Part shown: piece by piece, positions 44,259 through 55,284 of the stretch
Layout: every line of letters begins with the position of its first letter
Position numbering within the stretch: the first letter of the stretch is position 1
Assembly: GCF_905147365.1 (NCBI RefSeq)
Contig: NC_056428.1
Coordinates: 10,074,001 to 10,138,000 of the forward strand
Direction of reading: 5' to 3'
DNA length: 64,000 nt
Source: Aricia agestis
Lineage: Eukaryota; Arthropoda; Insecta; Lepidoptera; Lycaenidae
Program-made: the position numbers and the translations under genes
Notes under the pieces: generated by a model
Told to the model about the DNA's origin: nothing
What the model saw: the letters and a program-made list of their open reading frames with translations, nothing else
Database searches by the model: none

Positions 44259-44923
44259 TGTCCACACTATGCGCTTTCGTCCTCAATTTTCGTCATCTTC
44301 TTTCATTCAACTTTCGTTTTGGCGCATTCAATAATTGAATGCGTCAACGAACGCAACGCCAACGTTGTCATTTTTGTTCAGTTGCAGTGTCTGTCAGCTT
44401 CGCGTCGCTGCCTGCGTCGCGGGCATGCCTCACGTTCGCTGTTGACTGCGCTATAACGCATGCCCTTGACAAACATAATAATCGGCCAAGTGCGAGAAGG
44501 ACTCGCGCACGAAGGCTTCTACACCGGTATAGAGCGAAAGTAGACAAAAAAATGTTTTTGTATGGCCACCCTTAAATATTTACTTTATTTTAATTTTATT
44601 ATTAATTTTGTGAAAATTTCAAGTGCCTAGCTGTTACCATTACTGATTACGAGCAAAAAAGGCCAAAAAAATCACGTTTCTTGTATGGGAGCCCCCATAA
44701 ATATTAACTTTATTTTATTTTTAGTACTTATTTGTTGTTATAGCGGCAATAGTAATACACAATCTGTAAAAATTTCAGAAGTCTAGCTATAGCGGTTCTT
44801 GAGTTACAACCTGGAGACAGACAGACAGACAGACAGACGGACAGGCAACGAAGTCTCGAAGTAATAGTAGGGTCCCGTTTGTACCCTTTGGGTACGGAAC
44901 CCTAAAAAGGCACAGTGTGGACA
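44259..44923. mobile_element. MITE with a nested lepidopteran repeat
   Basis: TGTCCACACTATG at 44259-44271 and CACAGTGTGGACA at 44911-44923 look like the two inverted ends of one element. Its right part is interrupted by the 'ATCGGCCAAG' repeat at 44476-44906. The non-repeat remainder is only about 235 bp. Confidence 0.5.
44476..44906 (+). repeat. Lepidopteran 'ATCGGCCAAG' repeat, copy 2 (long)
   Basis: From AATAATCGGCCAAGTGCGAG to 'gggtacggaaccctaa', with GTTGTTATAGCGGCAA and (GACA)n in between. Nearly full length. Confidence 0.85.
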
Positions 44924-45566
44924 AAGGTAATTACTTCTTTGCCATTATTTAAGTATTGAGAATCGTTCTAAATAATTATTGTTGTATCACGTACTCGTAA
45001 ACGAACAGGAGATGTGGCAAAATGTTTAGGAGACAATTACTAACAATCCACAAATTATTATAATTCAATTTAAGTACATTTTTCAACACATTTCTTTTAG
45101 CCAGTAAGTAGCGTCGGCAAGTTTTAGTATCACTAATTTTATAAAGATGGTGTAGATAACAAAGTCATATTGATGTTTTCTTCCCTATTTAGCTGATCAT
45201 TATTTTCTTATCTCTACTCGTTTTTCATTATATTTTAATGAATTGTCTGAATATATAAACCATTTCACTTTCTAATGGTCACTCCTAAGCAGGTCTCAAG
45301 CAAATGTTCAAGTTTCTAAGGAAAACACGAAACCCGTCACACACGTGCTTGCATTATAGTTTACGACCGAATCTAATTTAAAAGAAGCATTAAAATCGAT
45401 AAAGTCAAGTTCAATCAATGGATTTTTGATTTGTTAGCAAAGAAATGATGCCAGTGAAAGTGAATCGAACTGAGATTTTAGAATTAGAAGTCGTCAAATT
45501 CATTCTTGCTAAATAAACTAAATTATGTAAGTTTTGCTTGAGGGCTCGATTTATAATTAAGAAAAG
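44924..45566. other. Unassigned AT-rich DNA
   Basis: No gene or clear repeat recognised. Confidence 0.35.
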
Positions 45567-45742
45567 ATTCCGTACCCAAAGGGTAAAAACGGGACCCTAT
45601 TACTAAGACTTCGATGTCTGTCCGTCTGTCTGTCTGTCTGTCTGTCTAAGTCTTCAGGCTGTAACTCAAAAACCGCTAGAGCTAAACTTCTGAAATTTTC
45701 ACAGATTGTGTGTATCTGTTGCCGCTATAACAACAATACAGT
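45567..45742 (-). repeat. Lepidopteran 'ATCGGCCAAG' repeat, copy 3 (inverted, truncated)
   Basis: Reverse complement of the 3' part of copy 2: 'ttccgtacccaaagggta', (GTCT)n, 'tctgaaattttcacag' and the GCCGCTATAACAACAA end. It lies about 660 bp from copy 2 in opposite orientation. Confidence 0.8.
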
Positions 45743-47292
45743 CGTACACTATCTAGTGTAGACTATTATAAGTTATAGATCTCATTATATTATGTAGTTA
45801 TAATAGAGCTGTAGGGTCAGCGGTGTTAGGAGAAAGCATGCGACAGAGATACGCCCTTTACTTTCTCTAACTTCGATACCCGGACCTCGGACTTCCGTTT
45901 CTTAATTAGTACCATCAGAGAAGTTGTTTCCAAGGCAGTTGACGGACCAAGGTCGATTGGTCGGATTATGTCAACTTAATGTAAGTCATCATCTGACGGC
46001 TGGGTTTGAAAAAACGCGACCGAAATACGTAGGTCCGCCATGTGCCCATGAATCAATTTCTCTGATTGTACATAATTTGAAAAGGGCTTTTATATGGTTC
46101 ATGTGTCAAAGTTTAAGGGTCCACAAAACAAGCTAGAGACTAGGAAAGGGGGCTCATGTGCTTTATGTTGTTTATCAAAGTTTGAGAGTCAACAAAACAA
46201 GTTAGAGATATTTGAAAATGGCATGTACCTACTTCTGTTTATTAATTACCTAGCCAGAAAGGGTTTTTTATGACCTCTAATATTCTTAATAGAATTTTGG
46301 AAAACATGAAACAAGCTAAATGCAAATATTTCCAAAAAGGACCTTGTGTGATGAGTTGATGTCTTAAGTATAGCTTAAAGAGCTTATATTTTTATGTGAG
46401 TTCAATAGCATATTATGCGAGAAATTACAAAATGAACTGAATGCCCTAAAATTCCACAAAAATTTTTGATGAAGACGTTTGGAAAATTTGTCTGTGTATC
46501 CTTTCAAACTAAATCTTAGCCTGGATACTTAGACAAATTGTCAAGGTCTTCGGCAAATATCAACGGCCAGCAATATGATCAATCTCTCAACAGATCAAGT
46601 GTAAGGTAAATAGAACGTGCAGTCCAGTTATGTGTTCCGCTACCCAGCCTGGTATGTACTTCCATCCGTATTCGACGCGCGTCCAATTGGCGCGACTCGG
46701 TCCACTTGTAGTCGTCCCAATTGGCCGACTTCCGCTGCACCGGCTACCCAGGAGATTTCGCGGCGCTTCCGTGTTTTTAAAAGACAAAGGGGATGGTTCT
46801 TATTCGGCTGGTTGAACACGAGAGTTCATCAATCAAATTGGCGTGTTCTCAGTTTCCATGAATGGTTAAAACGCCTTAACTATGAAAACCTGTTTTATTT
46901 GGAGTGCACTCTTTCCAAATATTACGTGAGGTGTTTAAAAAAGGTAGGTGAGGTAAAAAAAAAAAACACCTCACGTAATTTGTGGACGCCCCCTTGTCCA
47001 GTAAAACGAAACCTAAGCATCTCTACATCTACATACTTGAGTTTTATAAACGGACTTTGGCCCACCACACATTCTCACCGCGGCTGCATCTCCTGTGTCA
47101 CCAGGATCAACATCGGTATCCAACCACGAAAACCATTTGATATGATCTCAGGGAGCCCGATCATACTTGAGTTTGACTACTTATAGACGGTTTACATTAT
47201 TTCAATCCAGCAATATAAATTACAAATCAGCGCTAGAATAATGTAAGCCCGCAATTAAATGCATACAATCGTCAAGTTTTTGTTAATGATAT
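45743..47292. other. Unassigned DNA with one unclassified shared segment
   Basis: 45960-46050 resembles 50715-50790 (GGTTGGGTTTGAA.., then TACGTAGGTC), an unnamed dispersed repeat. 46918-46978 carries an inverted repeat ATTACGTGAGGTGTTT / AAACACCTCACGTAAT around a 27-base centre. The 189-codon frame at 46617 has no recognisable domain and is not called a gene. Confidence 0.35.
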
Positions 47293-47597
47293 AAGGGGGC
47301 AAACGAGCAAACGGGTCACCTGATGGAAAGTGATTTCCGTCGCCCATGGACACTCGCAGCATCAGAGGAGCTGCAGGTGCGTTGCCGGCCGTTTAAGAGG
47401 GAATAGTGTAATAGAGGAGGGTAGGGATGGGAAGGGAAAGGAATAGGGGAGGGTAGGGAAGTCAATAGGGTAGGGGATTGGGCCTCCGGTAAACTCACTT
47501 ACTCGGCGAAACACAGCGCAAGCGCTATTTCACGCCGCTTTTCTGTGAGAACGTGGTATTTCTCCGGTCGATCTGGCCAATTCGTGCCGAAGCATTT
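47293..47597 (-). repeat. Lepidopteran 'GGGGGCAAACGAGC' repeat, copy 1 (minus)
   Basis: Contains AAACGAGCAAACGGGTCACC, 'cgcccatggacactcgcag', GTGCGTTGCCGGCC, a purine-rich block with GGGAGGG/GGGAAGGG units (about 47400-47480), and the AACACAGCGCAAGCGCTATT and GAACGTGGTATTTCTCC segments. Copy 2 at 57835-58044 lacks the purine block. No coding capacity. Confidence 0.8.
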
Positions 47598-47907
47598 CAT
47601 TTTCCAACAAAAATAACATTGTATTCCCTACATACAAAAGCATTCACACATTATTGTATGGCAGGTGCCAGGTGGTCTAATAAGTTTTTGCATCAAAGTG
47701 GATCACCTAGCGGCGAATTCGGTCAGTGCATATCAAGCGGGGACCGTTACATGCACTATGTATGTACAAGCAACATAAATATTATATACGGTTGACCATG
47801 TTCGTATTGGATTAACCGAACTGTGTAGTGTGCACGCACACATAAGCGTGATTTCAGAATTCAGATAACTTTAGATTGCGTAAAGTGTAAACGCGCTTAA
47901 ACTTTAA

Positions 47908-48023
47908 CCGTCTTACCACAAAAGATTAAACATCTGTTGAACAGTTGTTTTGAGACCATTTGGTACTGTTTTTTTTTCTAATCAGCTGTTCAACGGGTGT
48001 TTAAATCTTTTGTAGTAAGCCCG
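47908..48023. repeat. Foldback MITE family A, copy 2
   Basis: Same arms as 65-178 (TCTTACCACAAAAGATTAAA left; CAACGGGTGTTTAAATC and GTAAGC right). Confidence 0.8.
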
Positions 48024-48783
48024 TTAGTGTTAGATTTCAAGGATGTAATGAGTTACTGTACTGTCTGTTATCTATGCTGTAGCTACAACGGTGCAGGAAT
48101 ATGCATTAAAAATACGCTTGGACTACTTTCTATTCTGGGTAATCTTTGTAATAGTTGATCAAAATTCTGTAACTTAGCATAAAGCTAGTCATAGCCAATG
48201 TGGTTTTGTTATTCCTATATAAATCTCGTCATAATATGTAACTTTATACCACAAAGAAGGAAAGTATAAAATCTAGATTATAAGAAACCCTACAGCAGTC
48301 AAGGTTCAAAATAAAATAAACATTATGGTTTTAAATTCAAATTAAGTACCAAAACATAATTACGGACTGCAAAAATTACTGTTATAGTTTTACCTCCTTG
48401 TTATAAATGATCCACAATGTGCATTCTAAATCTAGAGTACGCAGAGTTTCTTAATATGCAACATTTTATCCTCATCTATCAAATCATTTTTCTAACGAGG
48501 CAGACAAGAACAAAACATGATATAAAGTCTTATCAGTACGTCGTCGTTTTATCAGTAAGACGTTTCTCTTTAAAGGTCCATTAGCTTGAGATATTTGTGT
48601 GTTCAATTTTGAAAATATTTTGTGTGGCTTAAACGTGATACGTAATGCACTTAACAGTTAATGGCTAACACACCCACGTCCACAGACAGTTAAATTTAAC
48701 TTTACTGAATTTTGTTTTTTGGAGAGATAAGAAATCATAGATTGGAGATTGCCTTTTTTAATGTATATGAATGGTACATATAT
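48024..48783. other. Unassigned AT-rich DNA
   Basis: No gene, RNA or repeat recognised. Confidence 0.35.
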
Positions 48784-48900
48784 GGTCTTACCACAAAAGA
48801 TCTAAACATCTATTGAACAGTTGTTTTGGGACCATCATGTACTGATTTTTTTTTGTAATCAACTGTTCAACACGTGTTTAAATCTTTTGTAGTCAAGACC
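48784..48900. repeat. Foldback MITE family A, copy 3
   Basis: GGTCTTACCACAAAAGATCT at the left and AATCTTTTGTAGTCAAGACC at the right, with the inner TTGAACAGTTG / CAACTGTTCAA pair. Confidence 0.8.
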
Positions 48901-50197
48901 GAATGTCTTTAAAATTATATATCATTAGTACAGTATTAAATTTTGTGATTCTCCTCGTGGTTTGTTTGACAGAATGTCAATGGAAATATTGAGTGACCCT
49001 TACTACCACGCTACGTTACTATAAAATCTAGATGTTTCATTGGAGTTAAGAGAAAAAATATGTATCCTCAAGTTAAAAGTTTAAATTTAAAATCATTCTC
49101 ACCTAAGTTTTAAACTATCTTTGGTCTGCAGGCCAGCTTCCGCTTCAGTCTTTCATGTACCTGTTGACAAATAAATATTCAATTAGCTAAAGTTAAAAGA
49201 AATAAAAGAACTAATTTACTTTTAGACCTAAGTGAAAAGTAGCAACTGATAAAGATCTGTTAACACAATTGATAGAATATTCTAGCAGTATAAAGTAAAA
49301 TATGTATCACGATGATATTAAATCATGTACTAAATAAAATGAGGACCTGCAAGATAGGCCGCTTGTGCAGGAACCAATATAAACACTTGTATGATAATTA
49401 TTATTGTAAAATGTTATGAAATAAATGAATTAATTATTTATGAAATTAATTTGTTATTTGCCCTCCTAGGTTTTTTCCCCACAACGCAACAATAGTGCAG
49501 CGAGTAGAGCTCTTGCAGTAATGACGGAAGCTAATATCCGGCCGCGCACAATCGCGCAGATAATTACTACAAGACGCCACTTCCGCCTCCACTCTACTAC
49601 GGAAGAATAGACAAAGTGACAGATTTAGATATTACTAATAGTTCGACTAACTTAATAAAACAAAAAAAAAATGAGCAAGGGCCGTACTTGCCGCTTAGCG
49701 ACTTGTTCCAGGCAACCCTGTGGTATTGGAGAGGTTACAAAATTAAAGTCGAAGATTTATTATATAGATAAGGAAAACTTATACATTTTCCGCGTGTAAT
49801 TACCACTAATTACCGCGTCATAAACGAATTTCCGCGCAAACGAAGTTGGGGCAACATCTAGTAGTAGGTATAACATACTTCAATATAATTTAATGTACTC
49901 ATCGGTTTTAGCGTTTTTTGGTTTTAAAATATAATAGCCAGGAACTAAAACATAGATATTAATTCTGTTTATTATGCGACCAGTTTTAATTTCCTAAAAG
50001 AAATAAATTTCCGACACAAAATACGTTTTTAACGACGACGTGACGATGAGTCTTGTCGTAACGTGGTATTTTCAACCCAAGAAGAATTATTGCAAACGTT
50101 GAAAGATACGTTGATAGAGATAGATGGAGTAAGTAAGTAAGTAACGTATTTTAAAAATGTCTCTAGTTTTTAGTTGCAAGAACATTGTAGAATAAAT
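48901..50197. other. Unassigned AT-rich DNA
   Basis: No gene is supported. A GC-rich patch at 49480-49610 (CGGAAGC ... CTTCCG) may be a decayed repeat. Confidence 0.35.
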
Positions 50198-50462
50198 TAT
50201 ACAGGGTGTAACAAAAATAAGTGATAATACTTTAGGGTGTGTACGTGTTCCTTGTAGAGAGTTCACTGTGAAAGTAGCAGCGCTGAAAGACCAAATTTTT
50301 TTCCCTTTTGTATGGGGAAACTCGTGACGCTCGGGCCCTTGCCCATACAAAAGTGAAAAAAAAAATTCGTCTTTCAGCGCTGCCACTTTTACAGTGAACT
50401 CTCTACAAGGAACACATACACACCCTAAAGTATTATCACTTATTTTTGTTACACACTGTATA
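50198..50462. mobile_element. Foldback MITE family B, copy 1 (265 bp)
   Basis: Arms of about 105 bp: TATACAGGGTGTAACAAAAA ... CAGCGCTGAAAGAC at the left, near-perfect complement at the right ending GTTACACACTGTATA. Abundant in Lepidoptera. A second, diverged copy is at 62925-63167. The 99-codon minus-strand frame inside it is incidental. Confidence 0.85.
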
Positions 50463-50945
50463 CTTAACCCAGTTTCTTTGTAGAGCTTTATAAAAATAAT
50501 CTACAAATACGAGTTGTGGTTCAAAAGTTTGCCTTTTATTGAAAAGAGACTAAGCTTGAAAGAGCACTTATTGTCTCTCCACTAATGATTCAAGCTGACA
50601 AAAAGCTGTTTCTCATTGAAAGAGGACAATAACATTGCAATGCAGACGATAAATAGATTCAACTCAATGACTTGAGATCAACGTCCCATAGAAATTGATT
50701 TATTAGTAGATAGACCTTCGTTATTTGGTCGGGCTATGTCTGTAGGTTGGGTTTGAATAACCAGACCAAATTACGTAGGTCTGCTATTACACATCATTAT
50801 GTTAATAAATCGATTAAGTGTAGGTACTTGTCTCGCAATTGGATGAAACTCAAGTACTCGAGAGCCCGCATTAATGTTTATTATTAAAGGGTTAAGTGAG
50901 AGAGAATACATCACTTATTGCCTATTAAAAACAATAAGTCTTTTT
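50463..50945. other. Unassigned AT-rich DNA
   Basis: Contains the second copy of the unclassified segment shared with 45960-46050 (here about 50715-50790). No gene. Confidence 0.35.
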
Positions 50946-51076
50946 TTTCTATAACAATCTATATAAGAAGACTTCTCAAAAGTAACTTAAATGTGATAAT
51001 TTAAGTTACTTTTGAGAAGTCTTCTTCTGAACTGGAGCCTTTAAAAGTTTCTAGTAAATGTAGATTGTTATAGAAA
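50946..51076. repeat. Two-tier inverted repeat
   Basis: Inner arms 50965-50992 and 50999-51026 are a perfect 28-bp inverted repeat with a 6-base loop. Outer arms TTTCTATAACAATCT (50946-50960) and its complement (51062-51076) also pair; a 35-base unpaired segment lies in the right half only. Confidence 0.8.
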
Positions 51077-51234
51077 GAAAAATATAAAATGTGATGTTCT
51101 TGTTATTCGACTATGAGTATCATAGTCTGTGATTTGGGAGAGGAACCACTGACTAAAAAGAATTTGTAAATTCGACCTTAAATAATAATTTTTAAATAAA
51201 TAACGTCCATAACTTTGTAGACAGCAATTCATTT

Positions 51235-51475
51235 AACTAAACCTAATCTAAATTCTAAACATGTATATATAAAACTCAAAGGTGACTGACTGATTGACAC
51301 AGCCCAAACCACTGCACGAATCGGGCTGAAATTTGGCATGCAGGTAGATGTTATAACGTAGGCATCCGCTAAGAAAGGATTTTGATAAATTCCAACCCCA
51401 AGGGGTTCAAATAGGGGATGAAAGTTTGTATATAATAATACTTCTTAATGCGAGCGAAGCCGGCAATAGCTCGTC
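51235..51475 (+). repeat. Lepidopteran Helitron-like repeat fragment
   Basis: 'aaaactcaaaggtgactgac', 'tcgggctgaaatttggcatg', 'gcatccgctaagaaaggatt' and the end GCGAGCGAAGCCGGCAATAG are typical of a widespread lepidopteran repeat usually classed with Helitrons. Confidence 0.55.
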
Positions 51476-52432
51476 AAATCATAAATTACTATCGTTAGCT
51501 AGATCTCAATATGACAAGAAGTAATTGTACATAATTAAATATACTCTTTCGCATTTTTATGTGTTTGACTTTTGTCTACTTATTTAATGGACCGGTCCTA
51601 TAATAGCTATATTCGTGTGTGAACCAGTTAAAATAATATAACTGCATGTCTCGTTTGAACAAAAACGTTTTTAATTATTATTATATATTATGTTGTTAAG
51701 TAATGCTTTCATGAATAGGTATTTGGATCACACAATGATGTAATCGCAAAGCAAATTAGAAACAAAACGGTAACGAAAATGTATTGAAAGAAATTGAAGC
51801 CTCTACATTATTAAATGCAGTGAAATGTTCCTAGAATAATACAGGTATTATGATGTTTCAGGTGTTGTAATAAAAATCCGTTTTTAAAAACGGCTCTAAT
51901 CGAAATAAAAGATGGAAGGACAAGTAAAAATAATAATTAGACATGAAAGGGAACTTACAAAGATTCTATTTATTTCTTTTGATACCTCAAAAGAAAATAT
52001 TTCTCATCAATAATAAATTAGCAAATACTCCACTCAATAATCTCACTTTAATGTGCTAACTGAGCTAACAGAACTGGCAATGTGAGGTTCAGGTGAAACC
52101 ATTGTTTGCGGAGTTAACAAACTTAGCGCATTTGAACAGATGAAAGGCAGATTTATAACTTGTAATATCGTGAGACTACGAAAGCTAATAGATTTGTTCG
52201 TGTTTCTATGCGATCAAATCGCAGCATAACGTACATTAAACGTAAGAAACATATTTATCATATTATGAAACACTCAAAAACAGTAATTATAAAGCGCAGT
52301 TCCCAACGGCTATCTTTTTGGGTCATCACGTCGGAGGTCGCGCGCTAAATTTGATATATATAAATGCATATTTCATACAAATGAGGCCTTGTTCTAACAT
52401 GAGTGGTAGAGGCTTGTGTTTCGCTTTCTGTG
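51476..52432. other. Unassigned AT-rich DNA
   Basis: No gene, RNA or repeat recognised. Confidence 0.35.
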
Positions 52433-52464
52433 AACCAAGCTCGTACTATAGTACGAGCTTGGTT
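52433..52464. repeat. Perfect 32-bp palindrome without spacer
   Basis: AACCAAGCTCGTACTA joined directly to its complement TAGTACGAGCTTGGTT. It is not part of a recognised element. Confidence 0.9.
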
Positions 52465-52708
52465 CCGTGTGCAGTAAAAACATACTGTTAACTGCACCAC
52501 TTAGGGTTGTCGCTTGCTACATAATACAAAATACTTTTCCAAATTGATTATAATAATTATTAAATAAAAAATATATAATTGTAAATAACTAGAAATACAA
52601 AACACCATACATACTATAAAGTTACTCCTCAAGCCTAAACGGCTTGAAACAAGTAGGTAAATAGTAATTATCATTAATCAATTTTGAGCATTGCAATAAC
52701 ACTATTGC

Positions 52709-52776
52709 ACACGGGGATCAGTGTCATTCAGTCAGTACACACATAAGTACTGACTGAATGACACTGATCCCCGTGT
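52709..52776. repeat. Perfect 30-bp stem with 8-base loop
   Basis: ACACGGGGATCAGTGTCATT... (52709-52738) is exactly complementary to 52747-52776, with the loop ACACATAA. It could be a tiny foldback element or the DNA source of a hairpin RNA; no promoter is evident. Confidence 0.9.
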
Positions 52777-53468
52777 AAGTTAAAATATTATAAATTACGA
52801 TGACTTATTTTCTTTTCGTCTTTTTATTAGTCAACATAAAAAAATACTTTAATTGAGAAGAACCTTTAAAATATAGCTGTGCCATCCCTATCCGCCATTT
52901 TACACGTGCCCTAAGATGTTCCGGACGTAATTTCGTTTCACATTGTTAATTGATACGACGTAAGATCGCGATAAAATGTTACTTAATAACGCCGACGCGA
53001 CGTAAACGCTCAATGGCGAATTTATGTTATCAAAAGTGTAAACGAATCAGATTTTGTTTAAGTGCCAATTTAAATTTTAAAGCATTAGAAAACTAATGAT
53101 GGTAATCTTAAAACTTTAAAAGTGTTACAGAATTTTAAGAATAATAATAATGTCCGCAGTTACTATTAAAGGATATTCAAAATGGAATTGGAAGTCATTC
53201 TTTAGTCCCTAAGTTCCAGGATATTTAGATATTAATTTTGATTTCTTACTCCACAATCGAAATTATCCACTGCAATTGGTCCGACCAGCGACCTCCATTG
53301 AGACCACGGTAAGGTACCACTGTCTAGTCCCTGCTCAAGAGTGATAGGAAAAGCCTAGGTTTTCTTGGCTTCCAAGTTTCAATTGTTTGGAAAGGTATTT
53401 AAAGTTGTATTAATGAATCGTAGATGAATCAAGTAAATATTTCGCATGTTCTCACTATCGGAAGCGAC
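52777..53468. other. Unassigned AT-rich DNA
   Basis: No gene, RNA or repeat recognised. Confidence 0.35.
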
Positions 53469-53476
53469 CTTTTCGT

Positions 53477-53902
53477 CAGTGGCGGATTTACCAATAGGCT
53501 AAGTAGGCTGGAGCCTAGGGCGGCAGATTTAGAGGGGCGGCAAATTTAGCCCCATCTTTTTATCTTACAGAAATAAAAAATCCCACCAAAAACAATTCTT
53601 GTAAAATATTGCCGAGACGACCGAAAGGATCGAAGGAAAGGACGAACGAAAGATGTGATCTCATGTACAGCCAAGCTTCTGAATCTATACGGCCTAACTC
53701 TACTGACCCTAACTTAAACGAATTCTACATACCAGTAAATATGTATGGCACCTTGTGTGGTCGTCTCAGCAAAAATTTTCAAAAAATGTTTTTGGTGGGA
53801 TATGATTCTGAACTAAACTAACGTATTGAATTTCAAAGGTCAGTTATAGGGGCGGCATAAATTGAATAGCCTACAGGCGGCAAATTTATAAATCCGCCAC
53901 TG
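53477..53902. mobile_element. hAT-like MITE, 426 bp, 8-bp target duplication
   Basis: Ends CAGTGGCGGATTTA / TAAATCCGCCACTG are a perfect 14-bp inverted repeat, and CTTTTCGT flanks both sides (53469-53476 and 53903-53910). The interior holds 'ggcggcaaattta' motifs near both ends. The 70-codon frame at 53609 has no recognisable transposase domain. Confidence 0.88.
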
Positions 53903-53910
53903 CTTTTCGT

Positions 53911-54204
53911 ACGTATTGTATGTAAATGTATTAATATAATGAGCGTGGGAGCGACAATGGGACGAACATTACTGTGATCACTGATCGCTATAACGGGGAT
54001 CTACGAGGTGAGAAGTACCGTGTTCACTTGTCGAGTCAAAGGTTAAATCTTTGTTTTGAAGTTTTGTTCGGTCTACACGTTTTGTATACGTCGTAGTGTA
54101 TATAGTTGTACAAATGTACAGTGATATATCATGCTAATATAGTCTATTTAAGTATTCTTGAATTATTTAAATAATTATTATAATCTATTACGTTATTTAA
54201 TATT
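53911..54204. other. Unassigned AT-rich DNA
   Basis: No gene, RNA or repeat recognised. Confidence 0.3.
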
Positions 54205-54600
54205 ATAAAGCGGAAGGGTTTGTTTGTTTGTTTGTTTGAACGCGCTAATATCAGGAACTACTGGTCCGTTTTGAAAAATTATTTTAGATAGACCATTTAT
54301 CGAGGAAGGCTATAAATTATCACTTTAAGACCAATAGAAGCGAAAAAAAGTAAAATGTGGAAAAAACCTGGAAAATTATTTGAGGCCGCTTATTTTTACA
54401 ATTTAAAAATCGAATTTACAACACTTTCAACACCACGTAGACGTAGAGCTCGACAGCTTTCAGAGCTCTACATGGTATTGCAAAAATTACAATGATTGAT
54501 CGTGACTTTGAATGATTGATCAAATGATAACACATCATTTGAATAATAAATAATTAATAATATGCAATTTTACCGAAACTTAATATTATAATATATAGAT
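54205..54600 (+). repeat. Helitron-like repeat, second type
   Basis: TATTATAAAGCGGAAGGGTT, four GTTT units, then GAACGCGCTAATATCAGGAA and 'ctactggtccgttttgaaa' match the 5' end of a very common insect repeat. 3' boundary approximate. A small hairpin (GTAGAGCTC ... GAGCTCTAC) lies near 54443-54473. Confidence 0.5.
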
Positions 54601-55284
54601 TAATAATTTGGCATTGGATCCATAAAAAATACTCCGAAAGCGCCGACAAAAGTAAAAACTAAACAGCTGCAGACCTAGGCATATATTTTCGCCACGCGGT
54701 AGAAAAAGAAGATGCTTAAGAAGTTTTGGCTTCAAATTACGTAATAATATTTATACATAATTTTCATTTCAATTTTTAAAAAAAAACAAATATAATCAAT
54801 TATAAGTACATAATTCACAAAACATTTTAAGGAGACAGCTAGTCGTATTACCGTACTGAAAGTCTGAGCTCAGTAGGTACTCAGCCAGTTAATTAAATGT
54901 CCAACTTTTAATTAACACACAAACTTCGCAGACTCGTAGTTTAAAAAACTTGATTGTTTCAATGCGATTTGAATACCAAATCGAAATATTTTCGTTTTGA
55001 TTATAAAATTTTGCGGGATTCTTTAATTATTTTTTTCTGTGTCAAGAGACTCGCGGTAACCTCCATCTGTATTCGTTAGTATTTTTTTTTGTATTCTATT
55101 CAACATTTTAAATACATAGTCGAAAATATTTTTTAGTACTTACCTATGATGTAGAATTATATTGTGCAGAATAAAATAATAAATAAGTGCAATTAATTCC
55201 GCAATCAGCGATAATAAAAATGTAATTATCGCGGAGTAATAACTTTTTGTTTTTTAAATTACTGCGGGCTAAATTCTAAATCCT
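54601..55284. other. Unassigned AT-rich DNA
   Basis: No gene, RNA or repeat recognised before the LINE fragment. Confidence 0.3.

Noticed and set aside
46617..47186. 189-codon frame as a host gene
   Set aside because: No recognisable domain, opposite-strand frames overlap, and it crosses an inverted repeat and a poly-A-like tract.
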